Shown piece after piece: positions 32,784 to 44,155 of a stretch of DNA of 64,000 nt. The DNA is taken from the NCBI GenBank assembly GCA_031841125.1, contig CM063113.1, positions 31,331,312-31,395,311 on the forward strand, written 5' to 3'. Under the pieces are notes generated by a model that saw only the letters and a program-made list of their open reading frames with translations, searched no databases and had not been told where the DNA came from. This DNA comes from Acanthococcus lagerstroemiae (lineage: Eukaryota > Arthropoda > Insecta > Hemiptera > Eriococcidae). Made by a program: the position numbers and the translations under genes. Positions within the stretch are counted from its first letter, which is position 1; each line of letters begins with the position of its first letter.

Positions 32784-33413
32784 GTCTTTACCTTTTCATA
32801 TCTTGATAACAATGGCGCTAATCCATATTTCACTACTGATAGACTAGGCATAGACTATTCAACTACCCGTACCAAGCATTGAACCTTTCAAGAATAACCA
32901 ATAGGGTGTGCTACAGTCAACTGTTTGCGTGAAGTCTGAACCTGTGATAAAGCCCTATTGGGGCCGTCCATTTGTCAGAGAGCGCTATAATCAAGCACTA
33001 GTGATAAGGACAAAAACATGAATGTATTTGGACTTGAAGGGCCAGTGGCGCGCAAGCGTCGCAACTGTCCTATGTAGGTAAAATGGATCTCTGCGGGCTG
33101 TGTGTGTTAGTAATAGTGCATGTAACAGCGCTCCATTTTACCTACATGCAAGTTGCAAAAAAATTCCACCAGATGTCAGCCACTATTCTTTCAAGTCCGA
33201 ATGCAGTTCCCCCATTAATGTACATACTCATTAAAATTGAAATATCTTGAAAAGTAAGACGTTTTCAAAGTATTTGAAGAGAAAAGAATTTTTCAAACAA
33301 AGAATTTTCTTTCAATTAAGACTATTTTTATACCTAAATACCAAAATTTTGCTGCATGTGTCAAAAACTTCATGTTTTTGTTGCTGATAAGAGTAGTTAA
33401 TACTAGCGCGGGA

Positions 33414-33575
33414 CGGCCCCATAAGATGAGTAGGCTCGCATACACCATTCTGGAGCCCATTGTGCCCGTTGATGCCGAATTGACTACGCGGTGCGCTCCG
33501 CATAGTTGGATTCGGCATCCACGGGCATGATGGGCTCCAAAATGGCGTATACGAGTACTTGTGTTTATAGGCCTC
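33414..33575. repeat. Palindromic MITE, diverged copy
   Basis: The arms GGAGCCCATTGTGCCCGTTGATGCCGAAT and their complement close on a short centre GCGGTGCGCTCCGC. It is the same family as the palindrome at 43850-44022 (shared GATGCCGAATTGACTACGCG and GGATTCGGCATCCACGGGC). Confidence 0.75.
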
Positions 33576-33578
33576 TAC

Positions 33579-34206
33579 CTGTGATGGAAACCTGGAAAGA
33601 AATTGAAAAGCAAAAAGTTTTAAGCAAAAAGCCTTTGAATTATTCGAATTTTTGAAAGCGAAAAGTGCAAGCAAAAAGCAAAACAGATGACGGGAAAACA
33701 AAAAGCAGAAAGTTTTATTCAATTCGCTTTTTACTATGCATGGGCATCGTTCATGAACGACTTAAACTCGTTCCGTTCCCGTTCACTTTAAAAACAACTC
33801 GTTCACGTTCCGTTCATTTTAGACGTGAAGTTGTTCCCATTCCATTAACGGAAATTGCAGGCATGCATGGGCGTAGACTTGATCTCGTTCTGTTCTCGTT
33901 CACTTTGAAAACAACTCGTTCACGTTCCGTTCATTTCAGACATGAAGTTCCCGTTCCGTTCCTCGTTCACAAAAAAACCTGTGAACGGCCTGGAACGAGT
34001 CGTTCTTGAACGGAACGACGCCCAAGCATGGTGGTGACTGGTGTTTGATGCTGCATATGAAGACTTGGAAAAGTGGAAAACAAAAAGTTTTGAGCCAGCA
34101 GTTTTTAAAATGTGGGAAGTGAAAAGCCGAAAACGCAAGTTTTATTTTTTAAGGTCAAAAGCAAAATTGAAAAGTGGAAGCGTTATTGAATTGCTTTCCA
34201 TCTCTG
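33579..34206. mobile_element. hAT-like element with nested insertion
   Basis: The left end CTGTGATGGAAA and right end TTTCCATCTCTG are inverted, with subterminal AAAAGCAAAAAGTTTT words on both sides. Flanking octamers agree only at 5 of 8. A second TIR element (33735-34030) sits inside. Confidence 0.55.
33735..34030. mobile_element. Nested MITE (GGGCATCGTTC termini)
   Basis: It starts ATGCATGGGCATCGTTC and ends GAACGACGCCCAAGCATG. The interior repeats GTTCCGTTC and AACAACTCGTTCACGTTCCG twice as direct repeats. No clear target duplication. Confidence 0.6.
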
Positions 34207-34818
34207 GTCTGAACTTTCAATGTTACCCAAGGTTTCCAAAGTAACCCCGGTTTACAATAGATTGGAAAATAATTTTTGAGAAAAAAATCTTGGATAATGG
34301 ACAAATATAATCTTTTTAATTTTTTAATCACAGTTCTGCTTCAATTTTTATGATCCTTTGATCTTGTTACCTTTAGATTAACTGAAAATTTGATGGAAGA
34401 TCTTAGTCATGAAGATCAGAAATGTGACGATCTTTTTGCTATCTTAAATCATGCTTTCTTTGACATTCATTTCAAAGAATCTTGCTCATTTCTGTTCAAC
34501 AATCATGAGCAAATGCTTCAAGTTCTTGAACCAATGCTCTAAAGTTGAGCGTAATTAATTTAGAAATGAGATATATCGCAGCTCAGTTCATGATTAACTC
34601 GTTTTAAAAAGAGTTCGCTGGAAGTCAAAGAACGAATGTTCATTCAGTTTTAATATCATTTATTCTCTGACAGAAAGCTCGGAACTTTATAAAATGCTCG
34701 TGTATTAGAAACAAGTGTTCGTTCTTTATACTGTCACTATTTCTCACAACCGTTTGCTTTGAAATATCAAATACTAATGTTCGACTTATTTTGTGTGTAC
34801 GCCTTACGAACATTGTAG

Positions 34819-35103
34819 GAAGAAGATTACAGCAAACAGCTGCTGAAGAGAGCTTACGAAAATGACCAGCATCCAGAGTGCGACTTCACAATGCGAGACG
34901 ACGTGGATGCAACCGACGCTTTACAATGGGCTCGCGTAAAGAGAAAATTCTTCGACCTGTTTGAGCCAGAAAGTTCGAAAATATCGCTGATGGACCTGAC
35001 GGAACAAGATTACGCTGTTAACGCTCCATCCAGCGGCGAGCTGCTTCAGGGCTCCGAACTTCTCAAGGCGCTGGAGTATTCCGAGACGTTGAATTTACGA
35101 TAA
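34819..35103 (+). CDS. sima: HIF-alpha (Sima) last coding exon with C-TAD
   Basis: Acceptor GAACATTGTAG|GA; phase 0; the stop TAA is at 35101-35103. It encodes 94 residues ending EALEYSE-like sequence (LLKALEYSETLNLR). The C-TAD reads LTEQDYAVNAPSSGELLQGS followed by ELLKALE, matching human [29 protein letters not shown]. In HIFs this segment binds CBP/p300 TAZ1. The Asn codon 35020-35022 is the residue that FIH hydroxylates in vertebrates (Asn803). Upstream, EEDYSKQLLKRAYEND and WARVKRKFFDLFEPESSK are helical and charged, with no vertebrate counterpart I recognise. Homology is firm; FIH control is inferred. Confidence 0.95.
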   Translation, partial: EEDYSKQLLKRAYENDQHPECDFTMRDDVDATDALQWARVKRKFFDLFEPESSKISLMDLTEQDYAVNAPSSGELLQGSELLKALEYSETLNLR

Positions 35104-38100
35104 AATTCATTAACCATCGGTGAGTTCCCTTTCCTCGCGGGTTTCCATTTCTAGATATTTTTTCTAAACGTATATCGTGTTTCATGCAAGATGGGTAAAA
35201 AGTTGTCAACGTCTGGAGTGACGTAATTTGATCGGTTGGAAAGAGTAGGTGAGTCGAATTTCATGGTGTAGAAGGGTGGACAGAGGAGTGTACAGGAGTT
35301 CGCCACTAAAAAGAGTTCTTTGAAAATGTGATGAGCAGTCACGATCTCATAGTTCGAATTCTAATTTACCGATTATGGTGCTGATTGATGCTCACTTAAA
35401 TTCAGACGCTACTCTCGCGTTTTTAAAAATTACGTTTGCACCCCTTGCTCCCGATGCACGGTGTATATGTAATCTGCTTGCAAGAAGGGGTCGCAGCTAA
35501 ATTATTCTTGAGCCCTTTCTTACGAGCCGGTTAGGTTACATGATACTTCGCCCATGCTGTGTACTTAACAATACAAAGTCAAGGTGCATGTTACGTAGTA
35601 TAGATGGAGTACAGAACGTTAGCAACCGTACAAACTGGCATTTCAAGTAACAAATTCAGTATATTGTGTATTAATTTGCCTTGAACTGTACAGGATTACG
35701 TTGCAGCCGTTTGAAAAACGAACTCCGCTGTACACGTTTCGAAATATTGTATGTACTTTCAACTTTTAGTCACCCGATTCTCTGTTCTTGTTCGTCTTGT
35801 GCATGGCGTATGTGCTGTGAATGGAAATGGAGCGTGGATGTGCCGTTACTATACTTGGTGATGCCCATTCCTTGTGTCGAATAGACTTACATCTAGTTTT
35901 TAGATTTTTTACCAATGTATTACCGCAATGTTGAGTTTTTAAAAGTACTGTGTATGTTTAATCGTAGTTGATATGCTGAAAGGCTCAGCCAGCTGTTCAT
36001 GAAACAGAGAATTAAAATACCGTATCGGAACACGCACATCAGTAACATTAATCAAAATCTTCTTCTTATGCTATACTTTTATAATATACCATAAATTGAT
36101 TTTTTGTGATCGATTTTTCGAATGTTTTGTTAGGTTCGTGGGGGGGAGGGGGGTGAATATATTTTACACTGGTACTGATGAGTTAAGAATAGTTGTAAAA
36201 GCGATCATAGTAGTATAATATTTCTATTCGTAAATTTATTATAATAGTTACTATTATTACGGTTATATTTTTTAATGATATTCTGCAATAATTCGACAGA
36301 TTATAAATTTGTGTAAAGTCCGTAAAATATAGAATTCTTTATTTTTATTTAGGTGTTCGGTTGTATTTTACTGTCGTGTTTAACTACATTTTGAAAATTT
36401 TGTGGGATTTGTTGGCTCAGAATTCTTTGTGTACGGAGCAAAGAAGCGAGAATGATAAACGCATGATTTTGAAAAGAGACTATTTGGTGTTTGAAAAACA
36501 GCAGACAAGCATAGGGTTGTCGGCAGCTGGCGGAAGTAGTTACGAGAATTTTGGTTGTAACCCTCTTTAATCGGAATAGTTGACAGAAAACTGAGGTCTT
36601 GATTCTCTGCTGGAATTATTCGGAATCTGTGATAGGAAATTTAGGTGGGTGGTAGATCAAACCGGATCCTGATCCAGAAAACTGCCGTTGTACAGTTCGG
36701 GTGGTACGGTCCTCTGAACATAATATATGTGTTAGTCTTGTGCTGTAGTAGCCGGAACCTGCTCGGATATTTTCAAATTGGGATTATTCGAAACTCATCG
36801 ATATCGTAATATTGCAACAGCAAGTATTTATAGCGCATTTACACTAGCTTCCAAACATATGTTGAAAAACGTTGGGAATGTTGAGGAATTTCCGTTTACA
36901 TTGAAACTTCCCAAACATTATCTAAACAGTGTTTTGAGAAACATTCTCTTATCGGATTCAAATCTGATTTCCGTATGTTTCGGGAAAAAGGTTTCCCGCC
37001 TAAAAATATCAAAGTAGACGAAATTTAACTGTATACTCACGTCAAATAGTTGTTTGTTTCTATTGAATTTGCAAATTTTGTCTATGGATGTGTAGAGACG
37101 ACATTTTTCTAGGTCCCTAGGTGAATCTCTGAATAACCTGAAAATTCACTTGCCCGATTTTAAAATTTCCCACCATCTTATTTCAATTTTTTCTTGGTGG
37201 AATACATGGTAGATATGTAAGTGAATACGTATTCAAGGTGGGTCCAACAAGAAACATCCTACATGGGGTGGGGGAATACTTCAATGGAATTTCGTCAGAA
37301 AAATACATATTTTTAATATTCCAGGGTTACCAGAATGAAGATCAACAAGTGATACAGCTGAGGTCCAAGGATTTCATCATTATTTAAGGTCATCAACGTT
37401 AGAAAATGCCAGGAAAACAACGAAAAAATCGTATACTACGATTAAAAATTTCAACATTTTTCAATTTAGAAGGGGAACAAAACTGGTCAACATGCAGAAA
37501 TGGAGTACAGCAGCTTCAAAACAGTGTTACCTGACGTAAAGAAGTTGAAATCAATTTTTTTGGACTTCAGCTTTCTGACGTATTTTTGTATACCACCATG
37601 GAATGGAAAAAAATTGAAATGCGTTTTCTGACAGAAGTTTGGCAAAAAGTCTACTTTAAATTTAAAAATTGGGAAAATTTCATGATTAAGTCATTATACC
37701 TACACATAGTGGATAATCATTCAAAATCATTTTTTGCATTCAATAATATACAATGTTCTTGGATTTATTTTTAAGCAAATGTTTGGGAACCATAGTGTAA
37801 ATGGGGCATTATACTTCCCATATAATTTGTTGCTCTTACTAATCTTTCGTCTAAAAGTTCATGCAACATAAATATGAAGTAGCCCTCATTTGTATCCTAT
37901 ATCGCCGAAGCCGTAGTCGTGGAAGCTCTCACCACCCATCCTGTATCAGAATTGGCAAATTGGCTATTTCAGGTTTTCAGTCGGCAAATTCATAAAAGCT
38001 TTTATTCTTTCCCCCAATACATTTTCTTTGTTATAGGCCTGTGTTTCGCCGAAATATGAAGGGTTTAGTGAAGTAGCAGTCTAAATTCGGATTCAAAGAT

Positions 38101-39100
38101 GAGATTTCTGTTTCAAAATCGGGCATTCTGTTAGCAAAATCTGTAGCTAGTTGTGTATAGTCAACAAGCGTTCTAATCAAGAAATAAAAAATACCTAAGG
38201 CATACTAGATACTGAAAACATCTGATAGATTGTAGCGGGGTCAAGATGCCAGATTGCTGATTTCCAATATGGAGGTCCATGTCCTGTTGTCAGATGATAC
38301 AGGAGTTGAACATCTGAGTATTTCCATAAATAAATAAATAATATCCATAGGTAGGTAGGTATGTATAACCTTGCATACTTGTCTAGTTATTACAGTATGG
38401 AATTGCTGGCAAGTAATTTACTGAGCTATCGCCGGTCAATCACTTCGAGGTTTCATTACAATGATCAACGATGCTAGTTATAGTGCCTATAGAACACTTT
38501 TGTTTCAAATAAATGTCTCATTGAGTTATTCAGTGAATTCATTTTCTTCAAAAAAATCAACATTAACTGGAAAGTAGTTTGCAAATCCAAGACAGGAGTA
38601 GCCCCTGGCATCTGCTCAGAAGAATGCAAACTTCAAGGCAGATTCGTGATATAATGGTGAGTGTATTAAGTGTTGTATTACCTACCTACAAATATTTTAC
38701 ACGGTGTAGTTGCGCAACTGCCGGCCCATTCTTGAAGATGGTGCTGCTCTCTCCCAGTGGTCTTAGATGTGTCAATTAGTTAGAACACTGATGATGAAAT
38801 GACACCCGAACACGTTTTGTCCACTAAATTTCTTTCCAGCAAATACTGGTACTTTTGTTAAAGTAACATCAAACGACATCAGTAATCAATGCCTGCTTTC
38901 TCAAAATATCAGGACAGTTTTACTTCGCCTTCGTGCGTCACCACTAATAAGCATTCTCGTGATATTCTTCACATTATCTACAGTACAACCAGTCTGAACT
39001 TGTTCTTAGTGGTCTGATGAATGGATGAATCACTGAAATTGAAATTAGTTTCAACCCCTCAACCCACAAAATAATCTGGTGACAGGCGAAGAAGAAGGAC
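35104..39100 (+). other. HIF-alpha 3' UTR and intergenic space
   Basis: Sixteen bases after the stop is a strong donor CG|GTGAGT (intron would start at 35120), so the 3' UTR may be spliced. Later sequence is AT-rich with AATAAA-like words (for example TAAATAAATAAATAATATCC near 38330 and TCAAATAAATG near 38505). A fragment CAGTCGGCAAATTC near 37980 belongs to the family at 1197. No further gene is visible. Confidence 0.5.
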
Positions 39101-39601
39101 TTGAATACGATTTTTATTTAAATAAAAGAAGATATCATATCAAGCGAACCTTAAATAACGAGAGAAAATTTGATAAGTTATTATCCGAACGTACGAACAA
39201 AAAAAAGGAAACATCCGTATTATTTGTTTAAGTGTGAAATAATTTAGCTATAACGAACAAACTAGTTCCGGTTTGTTCATCTACATACGTCATTATAGTG
39301 ACGATACCACGCAAATGTAAGTGACTTTCAGTTCTACTTCACTGTACATTCGTACAGTCATTACATTTATAACAGGTTGGTCGGACAGTACGAACTACTG
39401 ACATTATTCGGCCTAATATAATATAACATTTTCAACGTGACGAACAGCCAATACCAATATATAAGTCTTACAAACAGTTCTTTCAACGAAAGAACCAGGT
39501 TTTAAACGAGCCTACATTATTTCCGTGTAATAAATAGGTTACAAGGTTTACAGCATCCAGTAAGGGTAATATAAACGGACAATGGTAGCGCATTGAACAG
39601 C

Positions 39602-40455
39602 TTAAAGACGAAATAAATGCAACGAATTTATGTTCTCACTAGGTCTGTTCCACGTAACGCCGCTGCAGGTCGCGTCGTTTCCAGCAAGTCTGCAATCATT
39701 CGAATAACTGCAGCATGCTTGCTCTTGAGGATAATACACCTTACAGCAGTCTGCCTCAGTTAACGCCAAAGGCTGGCCAAACTCTGACATGTTTTTCTCA
39801 AACCACCGACCCCCATCGACAACACTGGCCCGGGGGTCTCGAGCGCAACCCGTTTCTGTATTACCTAATCTATTCCTCTTAACTAGCGAAGAATCTTCGT
39901 TAGCGTTATCACCCCACCAAGAGATATCCGTTGCTCTTTTACGCGGCGGCGGCATCGAGTCCGAAAAAGTTGCCTCCATGGACTGCAACTCCAACGGTAA
40001 TGGTAACGGTCGCTTATGAAAGACACCACTCATCGGCAACGACGACGACGGGAATTCTGGGGCAGTCGTAGCAGACCACGGCTGTTGACGCAACATGGCA
40101 CAAGCGTTGCCATCAACCGGAGGGCCCAGAGAGGCGCAGCAATCCGTATAGCTTAGAGGCGTAGCTATGGCTGCAACGCCAACCGCCGGTTGTTGTTGCT
40201 TAAACATGGCTGGGTTCGCACCAGCCGCAACAGCTGGAGTCGAGGCAGAGACGACAACCGACATTGACATCGAGGCTGGAGGAAATGCCGCGCACAATAC
40301 GGCTGCTTTCCTTGATGTCGCTTTTGAAGTACGGTTCTCGTTACTGTCGAGGTAGTTCTTTTTACTTCTCTCTTTACTCTTACCATTGTGGTAATTATTG
40401 TTATTGTCGTTTTTATTGTCGATATTCAAATCATTACAGCCAGACAACCATGTAT
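39602..40455 (-). CDS. Unidentified minus-strand gene, exon 2 (C-terminal)
   Basis: Acceptor TTTTCTCTGTTTCTGTAG|AT; the first two bases complete the split codon (Asp). It encodes 284 residues: TWLSGCNDLNIDNKNDNNNN, then an Ala/Ser/Val-rich stretch, then RPLPLPLELQSMEATFSDSM, PPPRKRATDISWWGD (basic-aromatic), KRNRLGN and a Cys-rich end (EADCCKVYYPQEQACCS). The stop is at 39602-39604. I recognise no family. PRKRA and KRNR could be nuclear localisation signals. A continuous upstream frame (to 40483) is only extension into the intron. T-rich words near 39100-39120 (TTTTTATTTAAATAAAAG) could supply a minus-strand poly-A signal. Confidence 0.75.
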
Positions 40456-42587
40456 CTACAGAAACAGAGAAAACGGATTTCATAAATATGGAAGGGAGAA
40501 TACAACGCTGTACAGGAAAAATACAATAAGTATTATAAAATAAGTCAGCGCATCATCAAGTTAAATAAAGTAGAATCATAGTTGGGTGTTGGGAAAGAGA
40601 GAAACTATCAATGCGTTTCTGAGAACAGATGAATTCAAATATCATTGCAATTCTGCTGATCAGCTTACTATTCACATCTTACTATTCACATTCTTCCGAC
40701 AAATTATACCATAATTGAAGTTTGTTTACTTTGTTACTATAGAAAACTACAAGCGATTGGTAATCCTTCTGCTATTAAAAGGTTCCCGTCATTCAAATTT
40801 CACGGGCTACATAGCTCACTGCTTGCAGTGCACAACTTATCAGTCAAAGTGTGTCAGTGATTGACAAGGTAGAGCGCACTATAACTGATCACATTTAGAT
40901 TGGAAAGTAGTTATTCCTCAATGAATTTCTTATATCAGTCCGTTGCGAGTATCACCATGAATAGAGAGATATTCCTACAAATAAGTTGTAACAGTAGTTG
41001 GTTCCATCTATAGCAATAAATTTGAATGCAAGTGATAAGCAACTGAGCTGATTTCAAATAATTCATTCAGAATAACAAAACTGGCAACTAGAAGTGCACA
41101 ACTGTCTACGTGGAACACATGACTGACTTTTTTCTATGCAACTATGGATAGAATTGTGCCAACAAAGCCACACATCCAGCAATAATGAAGACAGCTACTT
41201 CCAACATGTTGCATCTTTGTAACAAAGATATTCTAAACCAAATTTAGCACCAATCAAAACTACTAAAGAGTCAATCGGACAATATCTCTTTTCCAGTTTT
41301 AATTCAAGATTTCTCATTTAGGCTGATATTATTCCTCAATGCATTTCTCAAGATCCATAGAGAACGAGCATGTTATTCTGTCATAGACAAAGTTGGTTTA
41401 ACTTGATACTATGAGCTTGAGTGCAAGAATGCATGCGATAGAACTGATCTGATTTCAAATAATTTGCTCATTTACAACTAACAACTGGCTACTGGAAGTG
41501 CACAACTGACATTCTCTGATATGCTTTTCAATAAAGTTGTGCTAACAAAGCTACTAAAACAGCAGTCATGAAGAGGGCTTTGTATCAAGATACTCTAAGC
41601 CAAATTTAGCCCCGATCAAGATGATAAAAGAATCAATCAGACGATCACTTTGATTCGATATGTAACAAACTGGCAACTGGAAGTGCATAACTGACTTTCT
41701 CTAATGCGCTAGCAAATAGAATTACATTATCAAGGCTAGAAATCTAGTAGTAATGAAGAATGCTAATTCAAACATGTTCCATAATTGTACCAAGATACTC
41801 AATGTTGAATTTAGTTCCCAATAAGATGGCAAACAAAGAAATTGGTCAACCAATATAGCTCTCTTCTGGAAATTAATTTCCATTTTACATTGAAATTTAA
41901 GTTTTTTCGTCAATACATTTCTGAGATCATTCGGTATCGGGTATCATAGATCATAGAAAATAGGCATACTATGATTACAAATCTCATCCTAATGGAAGTT
42001 CGTTCAACTTATCACTGTGAACCTGAACACGACTAATGAGCAATTGTTTTGATTTCAGGACACTTTTCATTCGCAGTAACCAACTGGCCACTAAAAGTAT
42101 ACAAGTGCACAACTGACTGCTTGAAGTGCACAACTGACTACTTGAAGCGCACAACTGACTACTTAAAGTGCACAACTTTCTTCAAGCAAATTGAATGAAC
42201 TCTTATAAGCTTATGAATTGAATTATGTTGACTCTCGACAAAACCAAACATACAGTAGTACTGCGCAATTAATGAACCCTACTTTGAATGTTTCATCTTT
42301 ACATTAAAGTACTCTATACTGAATTCAGCTACAATAAACATGATCGACGGATAAATCAATCACACAATAATGATTTGTTCTTCACTCTTCACAATCTATT
42401 CACAACATTTTATTTTACTCCTCTTCTAAGACATGCATTCTCAATCTCCATAAGGATGAAATCGTGAGACTTTTCATAAAGACTTGGGAAGTGAAATAGG
42501 AGTAAGATGAGGTCCAAACAATCAGGTGACCTACGTGAACTAATAATTAAACTACTCAACCTAAGTATGCGAATAAGAATAATATAC
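40456..42587 (-). other. Intron of the minus-strand gene with degenerate tandem repeat
   Basis: The donor on the minus strand is ATTG|GTATATT and the acceptor TTTCTGTAG. Between about 40840 and 42360 a unit of about 400 bp recurs three to four times with heavy divergence. Landmarks are CAACTGG..ACTGGAAGTGCACAACTG, CTCAATGCATTTCTCAAGATC and CCAAATTTAGC. At 42098-42175 a 20-21-bp subunit (AAGTGCACAACTGACTACTTG) is repeated four times. Confidence 0.65.
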
Positions 42588-43329
42588 CAATAATGCGAGC
42601 TGTTGGGGCATCGGGCATGCCCTTCGGAACAGGCGCAAGTTCGGACATCGGCATCATATGTACGATTTTATCATTCTGTGATTCGATTTCATTGAATGTG
42701 AACGAACTGGTGACCATGGGGGGTTGCGGTAGACAGTTAGTTTCGATTGTCCTCCACAAAGTGACCAAATCCATTTGCTGAATATCGGTGGTAGAGGCTG
42801 CGCTGTCCGTTGAACGAACGAGTGCAGTCTGTGAGAGTGTATCGGAGTGTCTATCAGTTCTGGATCGAAGGCACGGTTCGTTAATGACAGTCGGTTTATG
42901 AACGAGCATCGAAGGTGGCTTTGGTGAAGAACGAGATGAGGCACGAGTCCGCTTGCAATCCACGCTACTGTCATTTGTCTTTTCATTGCTCGTAAAACAA
43001 CTAGGGCCATGATCGTTACTAATTAGATTATTACTGCGATTGGTGGTACTACGGCAGTAACGGGAGCTTATACGTCTTCGAGGTAGATTGTTGATGAATT
43101 GGCTACGATGTCGACTTTCTTCTCGTCTATAGTACGAAGGGTGTATCATTAACAGAGGTTCGTTCTTATTACCGACCGGAGGCTTCGCCGAGTTTGGTAA
43201 CTCGTACTCAACGCTACAATCGACGTGTAACGGTTTAGAATAGTCCTTACGACGACGAGGTGTGCATGGTTTTGTCCTAGATACTTTGTTGAACTGGCCG
43301 AGACCATTTACAGAACACGCCACAGCCAT
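42588..43329 (-). CDS. Unidentified minus-strand gene, exon 1 (N-terminal)
   Basis: ATG at 43329-43327 in context GGACACA ATG G. It encodes 247 residues plus one base of a split codon. The start MAVACSVNGLGQFNKVSR, a basic block TPRRRKDYSK, PLHVDCSVEYELPN and EPLLMIHPSYYRR look like a conserved structured N-terminus. Arg/Ser-rich sequence follows, then DLVTLWRTIETNCLPQPPMV. Joined to exon 2 the frame is uninterrupted (531 codons plus stop). No membrane segment or signal peptide. The hydrophobic tail ILFLFAYLG, seen only if the exon is extended, lies beyond the donor and is probably intronic. I cannot name a family. Confidence 0.78.
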
Positions 43330-43849
43330 TGTGTCCTCCGTATTGAAGGTTATCGAAGTAGATCCTTCAAACGAATGTACGAAAACGAAATAAACAACGG
43401 TAGCAATCGACCTGGTACGAGAGCTTTTTCAACAAATCTTAACAAAAACAGAAATGTAAATTCTGTAACACAATACAGAAAACGTCGTCCGTTTCGAGAT
43501 AATCGTCAACAAAAACAATAAGGCAATAACCCAACAACGCGAAATGAAAATATTACTTTAAAATCGTTCGTGCGCCTGTAAGTATTAATAGATTCTAATC
43601 ATCTCGACATTGGTTTTTCCAATCCAGTAATTTTTCCCTTTTTTTGTTTTTCGTAGAAAAGCGAATATATTTCAATTCGAGACAAAAAGAGTAAATAATA
43701 ATTCAGTTTCCTTATCGAGATTCATCATTATTTGCATTGATAATCGAAAAAAGTTGGGATTAACTCTTCGAAGCTTCGGCGAAAGTCCGTCATGTAGAGC
43801 GCTCTTGCAAGCATCCAAGATCCCGCAACCCCGCAAGATCCACTGGAAG
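43330..43849. other. Presumed 5' flank of the minus-strand gene
   Basis: This is the sequence upstream of the minus-strand ATG. It contains no other gene. No clear TATA or initiator was identified. Confidence 0.35.
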
Positions 43850-44022
43850 TAGGGCTCTATAGTTTCACCTGGGTATACTAAGCCACCATTTTGGTTCATA
43901 TTGCGCCCGTCGATGCCGAATTGACTACGCGTTACGCTCCGCATAGTCGGATTCGGCATCCACGGGCGCAGTATGAACCAAAATGGCGGCTTAGTATACC
44001 CAGGTGAAACTATAGAGCCCTA
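43850..44022. mobile_element. Near-perfect palindromic MITE
   Basis: The left arm TAGGGCTCTATAGTTTCACC... and right arm ...GGTGAAACTATAGAGCCCTA pair over about 80 bp, broken only by a few mismatches around a short centre. CTGGAAG flanks both sides directly (43843-43849 and 44023-44029), a 7-8-bp target duplication suggesting a hAT origin. A diverged relative is at 33414-33575. Confidence 0.88.
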
Positions 44023-44037
44023 CTGGAAGGAATTGAT

Positions 44038-44155
44038 GTGTCACGAGAAAAAAGCCCTTAGTAGCATCAAACTGTTCTGAAAAAAGAGTCCTTAGCTACA
44101 TGTCATTAAGGGCCTTGTTTTGTGAGTAAGCTACTAAGGTCTCTTTTCTTGTGAC
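44038..44155. mobile_element. Small TIR element (GTCACGAGAAAAAAG)
   Basis: GTCACGAGAAAAAAGCCCTTAG at the left and CTAAGGTCTCTTTTCTTGTGAC at the right are inverted over about 26 bp. It starts some 15 bp after the palindrome. The interior has further AAGAGTCCTTAGCTAC words. No coding. Confidence 0.6.

Larger units (their letters stand above)
27202..34818 (+). other. sima: Last HIF-alpha intron (7.7 kb from 27094), transposon-rich
   Basis: It ends in CATTGTAG|GA at 34818. It contains the hAT elements at 28550-29475, 29637-29791, 32110-32783 and 33579-34206, a palindrome at 33414-33575, and a tandem repeat at 30851-31088. I see no coding in 27210-28540, 29800-30850, 31430-32100 or 34210-34810 apart from short frames without motifs. 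Confidence 0.8.

Noticed and set aside
40165..40485. Plus-strand frames opposite exon 2 of the minus-strand gene
   Set aside because: They are shadows; the minus frame is much longer and has consistent splice sites.
40483..40507. Acceptor CCTGTACAG at 40508 for exon 2 of the minus-strand gene
   Set aside because: It would enter the exon in phase 0, which does not fit the phase-1 donor at 42587. The acceptor at 40456 fits exactly and has a better pyrimidine tract.
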